Origin: Colocasia esculenta
Lineage: Eukaryota; Streptophyta; Magnoliopsida; Alismatales; Araceae
Direction of reading: 5' to 3'
NCBI GenBank assembly: GCA_014218235.1
Contig: CM024756.1
Coordinates: 75,204,152 to 75,268,151, forward strand
Length of the DNA stretch: 64,000 nt
The notes beneath the pieces are model-generated. The model made no database searches and was not told where the DNA came from. It saw nothing but the letters and a program-made list of their open reading frames with translations. Positions 23,050-35,827 of this stretch are shown here, piece by piece. The first letter of the stretch is position 1; the number at the start of each line of letters is the position of its first letter. The position numbers were made by a program, and so were the translations under genes.

Positions 23050-24650
23050 CTATTCAAACAAAAGGGGATACTTCATCTTCATCGCATCCTCAAGCTCCCA
23101 CGTAGCTCCTCCGTGAAAAGTTCCGCCATAGAACTTTCACCGACGCAATACTCTTGTTCCGGAGATGCTGAACCTTCGGTCCAGAATGGTAAGGGTTGCT
23201 CGACATACGAAAGATCTGGCTGGATCTCCACTGGCTCATGACTAATCACATGAGACGGATCTCGGACATACTTCCTGAGCATAGATACGGGATACCGGGT
23301 GAACGCTAGCCAAAGCTGGGGGTAGAGCAACCTCGTACGCCACGCTGCCCAAACGTCTGAGAATCTCATATGGGCCAATGAATCTAGGGCTTAGCTTGCT
23401 ATGCCTGCCAAATCTGATGACACCATGAGTAGGCGATATCTTCAAGAAGACATGATCGCCAACCTCGAACTCCAAATCCTTCTTCTGTTGTCGGCATAAC
23501 TCTTCTGCCTATCCTGTGCCGCAACAAGCCTTTTTCTGATAAGCTGAATCTTATCCGAAGTTTCCTGAACTAACTCCGGTCCGATCAATTGCCTATCACC
23601 AGTCTCCTCCCAACATAAAGGAGATCTGCTGGGCCTACCATACAACGCCTCGAATGGAGCCATACCAATACTAGCATGAAAGCTGTTGTTGTATGCGTAC
23701 TCCATAAGAGGTAAATGACGCTCCCAATCATCCTTCCAATCCAGAACACACGCTCTCAACATATCCTCGAGCGTCTGGATAGTCCTCTCGGACTGTCCAT
23801 CGGTCTGGGGATGAAACGCCGAACTGAGCTTCAGCTCCGAACCTAACGCATCCTGAAGACCTTTCCACAATCTCGAAGTAAATCTCGGATCTCGATCGAA
23901 ATGATCGACTTCGGCACACCATGCAATCTAATGATACCGCTAACATACAATCTAGCTAAACTCTCCACTGACTGCTTCTTCTTCATAGGCAAGAATGAGC
24001 AGTCTTCGAGAATCTATCTACAACTACCCAAATCGAGTCATTGCCCCTTCTAGATCGAGGCAAACCCGAAACGAAGTCATAGTGACAGCTTCCCACTTCC
24101 ATACGGGGATATCCATCCTCTGCATAAGTCCGGATGGTCGCTGCCGCTCGGCTTTCACTTGCTGACGTACTAGACATCTAGACACATAATCCGCAACATC
24201 CTTCTTCATGCCGGACCACGAAAATGATCTCTTCAGGTCTTGATACATCTTAGTGTTACCCGGATGAATAGAGAATCGCGATCTATGAGCCTCCGCTAAC
24301 ACATGCTCACGGACATCTACCACATCGGGGACACAAACACGGTGCTGAAATCTAATCACACCGTCCTCATCACGAGCAATGCCCGCCTTACCCACTAACT
24401 CTAACAATCTAGGATCGGCTTTCTGCTGCTCAATTACCTCATCCAAGACTGAGGATCTAAGGGATAGCTGAGCTACAAAAACTTGACACAACGATGGCTC
24501 TAACTCGGTCATAGAGCACGCTGCATCCTCCAACATCTTCCAATCCTGCTGGAGCGAAGACCTCTTTCTACTAAGAGCATCCGCTACGACATTCGCCTTT
24601 CCAATATGATACTGAAGGTCGATGTCATAGTCCTTCAAGAACTCAATCCA
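23050..24650 (-). pseudogene. gypsy B integrase with chromodomain-like C-terminus
   Basis: From 24638 the reading gives the RNase H/IN linker (IGKANVVADALSRKRSS), then HPGNTKMYQDLKRSF and a degraded zinc finger. The catalytic core is in pieces: SIWVVVDRFSKTAH at about 24030, then SAFHPQTDGQSERTIQTLED at about 23810 and YNNSFHASIGMAPFEALYG. The GPYEILRRLGSVAYEV module is at about 23370. In another frame at 23180-23060 a tail contains an ATWELED motif typical of chromodomains of plant chromoviruses, ending at a stop at 23050. Frameshifts occur at least four times. The chromodomain call rests on a short degraded motif. Confidence 0.8.
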
Positions 24651-24656
24651 TCTTCT

Positions 24657-25860
24657 CTACCTCAGGTTTAATTCCTTTTGGGAGAAAAGATACTTCAGGC
24701 TCTTGTGGTCGGTAAACACCTCAAATCTGACACCATAAAGATAGTGCCTCCAGATCTTTAGTGCATGAACCACTGTTGCGAGCTCTAAATCATGAGTCGG
24801 ATAGTTCCTCTCATGCTCCTTCAACTGACGAGAAGCATAAGCCACTACCCTCTCTCGCTGCATGAGTACACAGCCTAAACCAATCTGAGATGCATCCGTA
24901 TAAATGGCAAAACCTTCTAGACCACTAGGCAATACCAATACCGGAGCAGAAGTAAGCTTAGCCTTCAATAGCTGAAAGCTGCGCTCACATGCCTCAAACC
25001 ATATGAACTTCTCACCCTTTCTGGTCAGCTTTGTCAAAGGGGCGGCGATGGATGAGAAACCCTCAATGAATCGTCGATAGTAACCAGCTAACCCAAGGAA
25101 ACTACGAATCTCCGAAGGGGTCCTGGGAATCTCCCAATCCATAACTGCCTGGACCTTTGCTGGATCAACTGCAACACCAGCGCCGGAGATGACATGCCCG
25201 AGAAAGTGAACCTCGCGCAACCAGAACTCGCACTTGCTGAACTTCGCATACAGCTTGTGCTCACGGAGAACCTCTAAGACTAACCTCAAATGCTGACGAT
25301 GTGTGGCCTCATCCGGAGAATAGACCAACACATCATCAATAAACACAACAACAAAGCTATCTAAATACGGACTAAACACCCGGTTCATGAGATCCATGAA
25401 CGCTGCAGGGGCGTTGGTCAATCTGAAAGGAAGAACCAAAAACTCATAATGTCCATAACGGGTTCTGAATGCCGTCTTGGACACATCCTCACTCCGAATT
25501 CTCAACTGATGATAACCAGATCGCAAGTCAATCTTGGAAAAGACTGATGCCTCTCGCAACTGGTCAAACCGATCATCCATCCGAGGTAAGGGATACCTGT
25601 TCTTCACAGTCACTTGGTTCAACTTCCTATAATAATACACAACCAAAGTGACCATCTTTCTTCTTGACGAATAATACAGGTGCGCCCCAAGGGAAACACT
25701 AGGGCGAATGAATCCCTTATCAAGCAATTCTTGCAATTGCTTCTCAACTCGGCTATTCTGCAGGGGCCATCCGATATGGGGCCTTCGAGATAGGAGAGGT
25801 GCCTGGAAGCAACTCTATAGTGAACTCTATCTCCCTATCCGGTGGCAATCCAGACAAGTC
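24657..25860 (-). pseudogene. gypsy B reverse transcriptase and RNase H
   Basis: A 359-codon open stretch (25736-24657) covers most of RT and RNase H. YRKLNQVTVKNRYPLPR leads in, FSKIDLRSGYHQLR follows, and the catalytic FIDDVLVYS is at about residue 132. HFLGHVISGAGV, then RSFLGLAGYYRRFI, come next, and RNase H starts near residue 280 with AIYTDASQIGLG. The upstream part, SGLPPDREIEF-like, lies at 25860-25740 beyond a stop. The usual C-I-D-Y-R before KLNQ reads V-Y-Y-Y-R. This is the best-preserved coding stretch in the window. Confidence 0.93.
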
Positions 25861-26024
25861 ATCGGGAAAGACATCTGGAAAATCCTACACCACATCGATC
25901 TTTGCAAGAGTCAGTGACGAACCAGCATCGGGTACTAGCATAACGTTGGCAAGAAATGCGTCACAACCCTTGTTCACCATGCGCATCGCCTTCATGGCAG
26001 AGATAGAGATAACTAACTTTCCCG

Positions 26025-27172
26025 CTAAGTTCTTTGGCAAGGGATGAGAGAACTCGTCCTCACCAGGAATGCGGAAAACAATCTCTTCCTACGACAATCC
26101 ACTAACGCATAGTGCTCCTCTAGCCAATCCAGACCAAGGATACAATCATAGTCCTTCATCTTCAGCAACAAGAAACACCCATCTAGGAATCTATCCTCAA
26201 TGCATACAGGTAACGACGGAATGCACTTCCTAGTCGATACCGTACCCGCAGGGGTGTGCACAGACAAAGGGACCTCTAACTCCTCAGACTCTATGCCTGA
26301 CTCTAGGGCTAACTGCCTAGCGAACCGCTCAGAAATGAACGAGTGAGTAGCACCCGTATCAAACAAAACCCGAGCGTGCACACCGAAAAGCAAAACTGTA
26401 CCTTCGGTGACATGCTCCGCCTGCTTGGCGTCCTCGCGAGCTAAAGCAAACACTCGAGCTGGGGCTCGAGGCCTTCCTGGTCTTCCTGTAGCTGGCGCGG
26501 CTGCCGCTACTGCTGGTGCTGGCGCTCCACGCTGAGCTCCTTGCTGAAGTCTTGGGCACTCTTTGATCTTGTGGTCGCTGCTCCCACACTTTAACCATCT
26601 ACCCGCTACTAACCAACACTCGGAACCTCCATGGGTCTTCCCACAATGGGGACACTCTTTCTTCGCACCGGGGGAATGTACAGAAGGTACCTGAGAGTTG
26701 CTGACTGCCACTGATTTCTGCGGTGTCTGGTACACCGTTTTCTTCTTATCCTGCCGCTGGAATGTCGCTGCCGGCCTCTTCTGCGAAGCCTTCTTCTCCT
26801 CCAGATATTGCTCCATTTCTCCCTCCTGTCTGCAGGCAGCGCTGAGGGCCTCGTCTAGCGTACGGTGGTCGAACACCACGAGTCTCGTCCGCAGTGATGG
26901 CTTGAGTCCCATCACGAACTTCTTGGTCTTCCTGCGCTCATCCTCTACGATATGTGGTGCATATTTAGAAAGATCAGAAAACCTTGCCTCGTATTCCAGG
27001 ACGGTCATTGATCCTTGCGTCAGGGAAAGAATTCTTGCTCCATCTTGTCCTGGATATGCTCTGGGACGAACTTGGCTCGGAAGAGCCTCACGAACGCATC
27101 CCACGCCACGTCTACTGCTCCGTCCTCAAAGCGTGTACGTAGTAGGGAGGACCACCATACATCAGCTCTCTC
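26025..27172 (-). pseudogene. gypsy B gag exon 3 and protease
   Basis: Exon 3 opens ERADVWWSSLLRTRFEDG directly after intron 2. A frame change near 27060 leads into a 359-codon reading with capsid motifs (LEYEARFSDLSKYAPH, RRKTKKFVMGLKP). It also has two cysteine-rich knuckle-like parts (CPHCGKTHGGSEC and CGSSDHKIKECP), an Ala/Pro linker, and the protease with DTGATHSFIS at about 26355 and GLDWLEEHYALVDC at about 26110. The D-T-G is intact. Confidence 0.9.
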
Positions 27173-27248
27173 CTGCAATACACCTTCATAAGCACTAACT
27201 AACAAATTCTAACTTGACAAACAACATACAAGCATAACTAAAGCATAC
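27173..27248 (-). other. gypsy B gag intron 2 (76 bp, GT-AG, phase 0)
   Basis: On the minus strand CTACAG|GTATGCTT opens and GTGTATTGCAG|GAGAGAGC closes it. Removal joins ATYMLQ to ERADVWW, which aligns without a gap to the intron-less AIYQLRGFAREWW of gypsy A. If retained, an in-frame TAG and a frame change would end gag. gypsy C has a 75-bp intron at exactly the same place. Confidence 0.82.
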
Positions 27249-27441
27249 CTGTAGCATGTAGGTGGCTAATGTCACTTTGTCCTCATCAGGACACCTGATA
27301 GCTCGGAAGATTTTCTCTGTCTCCCTCATCCAGCTTTCTGCCATTAGCGGACACCTCCCCCTTAAAAGAGGGTGGGGTCATCCTCTTGAATCGCTCCATG
27401 ATGGAAGGTCCACCATGGTCTTGAGCTGGGGCCTGAGCCTG
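27249..27441 (-). pseudogene. gypsy B gag exon 2
   Basis: The reading opens with QAQAPAQDHGGPSIMERFKRM and continues PPSFKG. After a small indel it resumes LMAESWMRETEKIFRAIRC, then LATYMLQ, ending exactly at the intron 2 donor. This is the N-terminal part of the gag capsid domain (F-x-G-x2-DP...A..W). Confidence 0.82.
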
Positions 27442-27522
27442 CTACATTAAACAATAACAATATACAAAACACAATATCATGCAATTTAAATAGCAAACTA
27501 CTTAGTTGTTTCATTATTCTAC
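27442..27522 (-). other. gypsy B gag intron 1 (81 bp, GT-AG, phase 0)
   Basis: The donor is GAGGCCCAG|GTAGAATAATG and the acceptor TTTAATGTAG|CAGGCTCAG on the minus strand. The interior is AT/T-rich, with a T-rich stretch before the acceptor. The donor contains an in-frame stop if it is not spliced. The gypsy C counterpart has the same length (81 bp) and position but a different interior. Confidence 0.8.
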
Positions 27523-27734
27523 CTGGGCCTCCAACTGGGCCTGGAGTGCTGCCTGGTGTGAGCCTGCGTCTGCATGGCTTGCACCAGACCTTGCATGAAT
27601 ACTCCGTAGTCCACTGGCGGTGGTGGGGGAAGCACAGGACCCTGTGGGGCCGGGGCCTGTTGCTCCGCCCGCTCCTCACGCCTCTGCTCGTCGTCGCGAG
27701 CTGGCACACCTCCACATCGTCCACGGGAAGCCAT
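27523..27734 (-). pseudogene. gypsy B gag exon 1
   Basis: Starts at ATG 27734 with MASRGRCGGVPARDD, an acidic/Gln-rich stretch, a Pro-rich APQGPVLPPPPPVDYGV and FMQGLVQAMQTQ. A one-base loss relative to gypsy C shifts the last codons before the intron. The start is chosen because the same MASR start exists in gypsy C. Confidence 0.82.
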
Positions 27735-27895
27735 GGCTGTAATAAAATTTCAGCCACTATTAGAGCTAGGTTACTAAGTTCTCTAACCATTTTCTTATCT
27801 ATCTTTCACTCCTTATTAGTGTTTTCTACACATGTGGACATACTTAGCATGCAATGGGGATGATGACTTAGGTATATTCATGTGTAATCTCAACA

Positions 27896-27911
27896 GGTCT
27901 CTCTGCTACCA
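27896..27911 (-). promoter_or_regulatory. gypsy B primer-binding site (variant)
   Basis: On the minus strand TGGTAGCAGAGAGACC lies five bases from the LTR end. It differs by a few bases from the initiator-Met complement that gypsy C keeps intact. Confidence 0.75.
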
Positions 27912-27916
27912 ATCTC

Positions 27917-30900
27917 TGTGACGGCCCTCATTATACCGGTACGGTTATACCAACCCACGTAGGTATAGCGAGCGCTGTCACAGTGGGACAATTACCCAAA
28001 CAATACAAACAGCTGAGATACACGCGAATATACAACTGAGTAGCGGAAGTAAAAGACAAATGTCTCCATTCATTCATCATCCACATTAAACATACATGCA
28101 ATTCGCAATTAACATTAAAGGAACTAAAGTTCACATAAATTAAATTGCTGAAATAGAAATACAAATTGTCCACACTTTTACATTCTTTTCATAACTCTAA
28201 TACAGTGTTCAAATTACATACTTATGAAATACACATCTCAAGAAACTCCAAAGCTAGCTAATCTCCGCGCTCGGAGTCCGTCTCCACCGTCTCCTCTCAA
28301 CGGTGCCGTGTCACCAACTATACCTGTACGCCGAAGCAGGAGTGAGTCCAAGGACTCAGCAAGCAACACTACTCATGATATACACGTACAAGTCCTAGTT
28401 GTTTCTACATGCACTTTTACAATTTGCAACACATAGCATGCTAGTCAATTCAAGTTTCAACCTAGTATGAAAGTTTTACAATTTTATACATGAATCATGC
28501 TTTCAGATTTCTAAAATAAAATTACCTATCCCATGCTCTCTATTCAATTTACTCATGAACTTTAATCTTTAAAGAATCAAAACATGAGAGCTATCAACAT
28601 AACGTTATGCACACATGAAAGGGGAACACAACTAGCATGAATCTCACATACCTTAAGTACATACATAACCCTTTTCACATGCTTTAGGTTGCTGATTTCA
28701 CATGGTTTAACGGCTGTAACCTATACATGAAAGCTACAACATGGCATAAAAATATCATGTGATCAAGCAATCATGCTATCTGTGTACCCGTTTTCACCAA
28801 TTATCCCCTAACATGAATTCTAAACATCTTTGCACATGATAACATGATGATAATAACATAAATTCACTGATTACACATGATCTCTATTCGTCTCACATGG
28901 TTTTCAATAACATATTTTCACATCCTTAGTTTCACATTTTCTTTACGCAAGTTTCCTCTTTTCACATGGTTCACTTTACACATACAGATTCACATTGTCA
29001 CTTACACATTTACACATGGACACATACACATTACACATTTTAGGTGCCGTGACACATAGTCCAAACCACCAATAAGGACATATACACATCACATTACACA
29101 TAGAGGCCATCTAGGCATTCCAACGGCGACTCTTGGACTGCGCAGACCAGGAGAACAAGTCTCCATCCTAACCAGTGGTACTTGTCCACCTCCAGGATTT
29201 CCCCCTAATGCCCTTAGGGTCACTTACACATGAACTTTTTCAGGGGTACTTTTCCCTGATACAGCTCCACCCCTCTACGGAAGCAGTGTCACATTGGCAC
29301 AGTTACACATTTACACATTTACCGTTTTACACATGGTTTTACACTTCACACTTTTCATCTCATTCAGTTTCTCACTCACATTAATATCTCTGTTTTTCCT
29401 AACATGGTACTACAAAATTTCAAGAGCTTAGCACACAGTAATTTCATCATCAAGTTGGTTTTAGACAATAACTAATCACATTACGATAATACACGTAGAT
29501 TATCACATTTCACATGAAAACATAACTTCTTATTTACTGGTCCAAATGACCTGAAATTTTAACCACATGCTGTTTTCGGGTTCAAGATCTTACACTCAAA
29601 TTTCAGGTTTTTTTGAGCTAAATAGAATTTACAGAAAATAAAACACCTATTTAGCATACTATTCACAACTTAAGTTAACATGGGTTTAATACATCATGCA
29701 AATTGCCACTTACTGTTTTAAACAGAGGCTACTAATATATGCATGATTTGAGAATACAAAATTTCCCTAAATCATACATCTATAGATCAATCACACCAAA
29801 CCATTTTAATTTTTTTGCATGCCTTTCTATTTATCGAACCGAATTCATTTGCAACTCATGCAAGCATGGATCATTTACCGAAATTGGGCATACATCTACT
29901 GATCTACTAATCTTCATGAACTGACAAAAACTAAGGCATTCAGTTTAATCCTACTCATGGAACATGGATTGGCATGAATATTTCAAGTCATGCTTAAAAG
30001 TTTAAGGAATACAATTTCCTACATTCACCATCACAAACCACATTCATCCACACACCACATTGATAATATACATATAGTATAAGATTACCATATATCCTCA
30101 TCACGGAAACCATACCGAAATTAATGTAAAGGAAGGGCAGAACAGATCACTGTTCTGTCCAGAGGAACTTGGCTGCAGTCTCTGGCCGCTGACTCAGGGT
30201 CAGCGACAGGCCGATGGACGCCAAGCATGATCTGGGCGTCCAGGACCTTGCCATCAAGCCAGGTCTGTGCAGAAACACAGACCCGACCTCTCAAGATTTG
30301 TGAATGGGAGGGTCTAGGACTCGAGGGAAAATGTACAAAAATTACAAAACCAACCTAGACTCATACGGGAACATCATGGATAGGTCACTTGCCTTCTAAA
30401 AATTCCTCCAAAGGATTTAGGGCTCGGTGAAGCTCTCCTTGGGCTGTCCCAAGAAGTGCAAAACTCCATCCAAATGATCTCTTCCTCCGGGCTCCTGGAT
30501 GATCTCCACGCCAAGGGGATGTCGGGGAAGCCTCCTCCTTTGATCCAGCAACCTCCTTGAAGCAGTAGATTTCCGGATCAAGCATCAGAAGTGTGGGTTT
30601 TTTTTTTTGGGTGGCAAGGTGGGTTTTTCCCTCAGCTTTCTCCTAGGGTTTCTTCTCTCTTTTTTTCTCCTCTTGCAAGGTGAAGGGAAGAGTGGGGAGA
30701 GGCCATTTCGGGTTCAGACCTAAGGAGAGTCTCTCTCCCACTCACCATGCTGATTTGACAGCCTTCAGAGCCGTTGGGGACATCCCCCAATGGTTGGCTT
30801 ACCTTGTTTCAGAAGCTTGCAGCTCTGCTGCGCATGCAGGCCAGAGAGATTGGCGTCCATATCGCTGGACGCCAGGATTAGTGTTGGCCTCCATGTCTGG

Positions 30901-31184
30901 ACGCTGACACCACCTAAACGGCCTGGGCTTGACGCCAAGGTGGCCTTCGGCCAGAACTCTAAAATGCGCAGAAAACCGTGCATACCGGGCATATATACAT
31001 GCAATATGTATACGGTATTATATCCATACTATCACCATGCAATACGTACATTATTTATATTTAATATAAACACATGCACACGTACTCGTACTAATTAATA
31101 TGTACGTAAATATGTACATACATACACAAGCACAAACACACACACAAATACAAATAATGCGACGGAAATTCGAGGGCCTTACAT
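27917..31184 (-). repeat. gypsy B 5' LTR, copy 1
   Basis: A complete LTR of 3268 bp from TGTGACGG to CCTTACA, matching 19394-23004. It is followed at 31185 by TGACTGCC, a one-base-deleted form of the TGAGC duplication plus copia1 leader sequence. Confidence 0.92.
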
Positions 31185-31255
31185 GACTGCCATTATCCTT
31201 TTCTCTTCAGATCGTTGGATCTTCTTTGTTGAAGAGACTTGGCTCTGATACCACT

Positions 31256-32195
31256 TGTTGCCCAGCCAGCAAGCCCAGAGGGGGGGGGTTGAATGGGATT
31301 CTTAAACATTAATTATCTAAACTTGTCAACAAAAACTTCGTACAAAAACACTACTTTGACTGTTAGTGTTAGTAGTAAAGAAAAACCAATCACAAACAAG
31401 CAATCACACTACACAGGTTTTTATCCTGGTTCGGACCTCCTATCCATAGGAGTCCTACGTCCTACTCAGGATTCCACTACTCAAGGGTACAGTCCCCCTC
31501 ACGGACACTTACACATCCAGCCGCAGCTGGCCTTCTCTTCACAACCCGAAGAGGAAACACACACCCTGGAACCCAGGTCTTCCTTCAACACGAAGGGAAT
31601 AAAACCACCTATTACCAACAGGTCTTCTCTTCTCAACCGAAGAGGAACACAACTGAAAAGTGTTAAAGAGAAGACCAGCCCCTAGACCAAGCTCATAGAA
31701 CAATGCTTGATCTGAAGGAGGACTGAGAGAGAAAGATCTACAATGAAGGAGTCTCTCAGTACACTAGTGCTCTCTGAAAGCTAAGTAATGAACGCAGAGA
31801 GCTAAGGCTACAAAAGAGTTGGGATGAAAATAGCTCTTCTGTTGAGACTCTTTTGAGTGAAAAATTGAATCTTCAAAAGTTGTTTTTTAAGAGTCTTCAG
31901 ACTTGAATATATATCTTCTCTTGAGGAAGTAGTCGTTGATATGTCTGTTGTCTCTATGCTTTGGTATTCGTTAGACTGCATGGTATTGTAGAGCTTCTAG
32001 TCAACGGTCCTTTATGTTCCATGCATGCAAAGAAAAGATCCTTCTCGATATCCTTTATCTTTCATTTTGTCTAACATTGTAAATGGTTGTGCTGTCAGAG
32101 ACCTGCACACAATAAATGTTGAATGATAAACAGCTACGTTGTCTCTTGTTGTCAGTCAACGTTAGAACGAATACACATCAAAATAGAAATGTCAT
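31256..32195 (-). repeat. copia1 5' LTR partial copy in tandem unit 1
   Basis: Starts TGTTGCCCAGCC after an intact primer-binding site (near 31241-31253) and stops at the TCAT junction. It corresponds to 38537-39479. It has no separate target duplication, so it is not an independent insertion. Confidence 0.9.
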
Positions 32196-34826
32196 GAAAC
32201 TTTAATCTTTAAAGAATCAAAACATGAGAGCTATCAACATAACGTTATGCACACATGAAAGGGGAACACAACTAGCAAGAATCTCACATACCCTTAAGTA
32301 CATACATAACCCTTTTCACATGCTTTAGGTTGATGATTTCACATGGTTTAACGGCTGTAAACCTATACATGAAAGCTACAACATGGCATAAAACATATCA
32401 TGTGATCAAGCAATCATGCTATCTTGTACCCGTTTTCACCAATTATCCCCTAACATGAATTCTAAACATCTTTGCACATGATAACATGATGATAATAACA
32501 TAAATTCACTGATTCACATGATCTCATATTCGTCTCACATGGTTTTCAATAACATATTTTCACATCCTTAGTTTCACATTTTCTTTACGCAAGTTCCTTT
32601 TTCACATGGTTCACTTTACACATACAGATTCACATTGTCACTTACACATTTACACATGGACACATACACATTACACATTTAGGTGCCGTGACACATAGTC
32701 CAAACCACCAAATAAGGACATATACACATCACATTACACATAGAGGCCATCTAGGCATTCCAACGGCGACTCTTGGACTGCGCAGACCAGGAGAACAAGT
32801 CTCCATCCTAACCAGTGGTACTTGTCCACCTCCATTTCCCCCTAATGCCCTTAGGGTCACTTACACATTGAACTTTTCAGGGGTACTTTTCCCTGATACA
32901 GCTCCACATCCCTCTACGGAAGCAGTGTCACATTGGCACAGTTACACATTTACACATTTACCGTTTTACACATGGTTTTACACTTCACACTTTTCATCTC
33001 ATTCAGTTTCTCACTCACATTAATATCTCTGTTTTCCTAACATGGTACTACAAAATTTCAAGAGCTTAGCACACAGTAATTTCATCAATCAAGTTGGTTT
33101 TAGACAATAACTAATCACATTACGATATACACGTAGATTATCACATTTCACATGAAAATACATAACTTCTTATTTACTGGTCCAAATGACCTGAAATTTT
33201 AACCACATGCTGTTTTCGGGTTCAAGATCTTACACTCAAATTTCAGGTTTTTTTGAGCTAAATAGAATTTACAGAAAATAAAACACCTATTAGCATACTA
33301 TTCACAACTTAAGTTAACATGGGGTTTAATACATCATGCAAATTGCCACTTACTGTTTTAAACAGAGGCTACTAATATATGCATGATTTGAGAATACAAA
33401 ATTTCCCTAAATCATACATCTATAGATCAATCACACCAAACCATTTTAATTTTTTTTGCATGCCTTTCTATTTATCGACCGAATTCATTTGCAACTCATG
33501 CAAGCATGGATCAATTTACCGAAATTGGGCATACATCTACTGATCTACTAATCTTCATGAACTGACAAAAACTAAGGCATTCAGTTTAATCCTACTCATG
33601 GAACATGGATTGGCATGAATATTATCAAGTCATGCTTAAAAGTTTAAGGAATACAATTTCCTACATTCACCATCACAAACCACATTCATCCACACACCAC
33701 AATTGATAATATACATATAGTATAAGATTACCATATATCCTCATCACGGAAACCATACCGAAATTAATGTAAAGGAAGGGCAGAACAGATCACTGTTCTG
33801 TCCAGAGGAACTTGGCTGCAGTCTCTGGCCGCTGACTCAGGGTCAGCGACAGGGCCGATGGACGCCAAGCATGATCTGGGTGTCCAGGGACCTTGCCATC
33901 AAGCCAGGTCTGTGCAGAAACACAGACCCGACCTCTCAAGATTTGGTGAATGGGAGGGTCTAGGACTCGAGGGAAATGTACAAAAATTAAAAACCAACCT
34001 AGACTCATACGGGAACATCATGGATAGGTCACTTGCCTTCTAAAAATTCCTCCAAAGGATTTAGGGCTCGGTGAAGCTCTCCTTGGGCTGTCCCAAGAAG
34101 TGCAAAACTCCATCCAATGATCTCTTCCTCGGGCTCCTGGATGATCTCCACGCCAAGGGGATGTCGGGGAAGCCTCCTCCTTTGATCCAGCAACCTCCTT
34201 GAAGCAGTAGATTTCCGGATCAAGCATCAGAAGTGTGGGTTTTTTTTTTTTGGGTGGCAAGGTGGGTTTTTCCCTCAGCTTTCTCCTAGGGTTTTCTTCT
34301 CTCTTTTTTTCTCTCCTCTTGCAAGGTGAAGGGAAGAGTGGGGAGAGGCCATTTCGGGTTCAGACCTAAGGAGAGTCTCTCTCCCACTCACCATGCTGAT
34401 TTGACAGCCTTCAGAGCCGTTGGGGACATCCCCCAATGGTTGGCTTACCTTGTTTCAGAAGCTTGCAGCTCTGCTGCGCATGCAGGCCAGAGAGATTGGC
34501 GTCCATATCGCTGGACGCCAGGATTAGTGGTTGGCTCCATGTCTGGACGCTGACACCACCTAAACGGCCTGGCTTGACGCCAAGGTGGCCTTCGGCCAGA
34601 ACTCTAAAATATGCAGAAACCGTGCATACCGGGCATATATACATGCAATATGTATACGGTATTATATCCATACTATCACCATGCAATACGTACATTATTT
34701 ATATTTAATAAACACATGCACACGTACTCGTACTAATTAATATGTACGTAAATATGTACATACATACACAAGCACAAACACACACACACAATACAAATAA
34801 TGCGACGGAAATTCGAGGGCCTTACA
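32192..34826 (-). repeat. gypsy B 5' LTR partial copy in tandem unit 2
   Basis: Begins at the TCATGAAAC junction instead of the LTR end and runs to GGGCCTTACA, followed by TGAGCTGCC, the intact target duplication plus copia1 gag start. Confidence 0.9.
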
Positions 34827-34892
34827 TGAGCTGCCATTATCTTTCTCTTCAGATCGTTGGATCTCTTTGTGAAGAGACTTGGCTCTGATAAC

Positions 34893-35827
34893 TGTTGCCC
34901 AGCCAGCAAGCCCAGAGGGGGGGGGTTTGAATGGGATTCTTAAACATAATTATCTAAACTTGTCAACAACAACATTCGTACAAAACCCACATTGAGCTGT
35001 TAGTGTTAGTAGTAAAGAAAAACACAAATCACAAACAAGCAATCACAACTACACAAGGTTTTTATCTGGTTCGGACCTCCTATCCATAGGAGTCCTACGT
35101 CCTACTCAGGATTCCACTACTCAAGGGTACAGTCCCCCTCACGGACATAACATCCAGCCGCAGCTGGCCTTCTCTTCACAACCCGAAGAGGAAAACAACA
35201 CCCTGGAACCCAGGTCTTCCTTCAACACGAAGGGAATAAAACCACCTATTACCAACAGGTCTTTCTGCTCAACCGAAGAGGAACAACACTGAAAAGTGTT
35301 AAAGAGAAGACCCAGCCCCTAGACCAAGCTCATAGAACAACTTGATCTGAAGGAGGACTGAGAGAGAAAGATCTACAATGAAGGAGTCTCTCAGTACACT
35401 AGTGCTCTCTGAAAGCTAAGTAAGAACGCAGAGAGCTAAGCTACAAAAGAGTTGGGATGAAAAAGCTTCTGTTGAGACTCTTTTGAGTGAAAAATTGACT
35501 CTCAAAAGTGTTTTTTAAGAGTCTTCAGACTTGAATATATATCTTCTCTGAGGAGTAGTCGTTGATATGTCTGTTGTCTCTAGCTTGGTTGTCTATCTTT
35601 GGTATTGTTAGACTGCATGGTATTGTAGAGCTTCTAGTCAACGGTCCTTTATGTTCCATGCATGCAAAGAAAAGATCCTTCTCGATATCCTTATCTTTCA
35701 TTTTGTCTAACATTGTAAATGGTTTGCTGTCAGAGACCTGCACACAATAATGTTGAATGATAAACAGCTACGTGTCTCTTGTTGTCAGTCAACGTTAGAA
35801 CGAATACACATCAAAATAGAATGTCAT
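34893..35827 (-). repeat. copia1 5' LTR partial copy in tandem unit 2, low-quality sequence
   Basis: The same segment as 31256-32195 but with frequent one- to five-base losses, including in the primer-binding site (CTGATAACTG instead of CTGATACCACTTG). The pattern resembles uncorrected long-read error more than natural decay. Confidence 0.8.

Noticed and set aside
33790..34043. Paired sense/antisense ORFs, also at 37423-37676
   Set aside because: They cover the LTR hairpin block of gypsy B; copies are identical because of the tandem duplication and no coding signal is seen.
31256..35827. Partial copia1 and gypsy B LTRs as independent solo LTR insertions
   Set aside because: They share the same internal TCAT junctions and lack own target duplications, so they are units of one tandem block.
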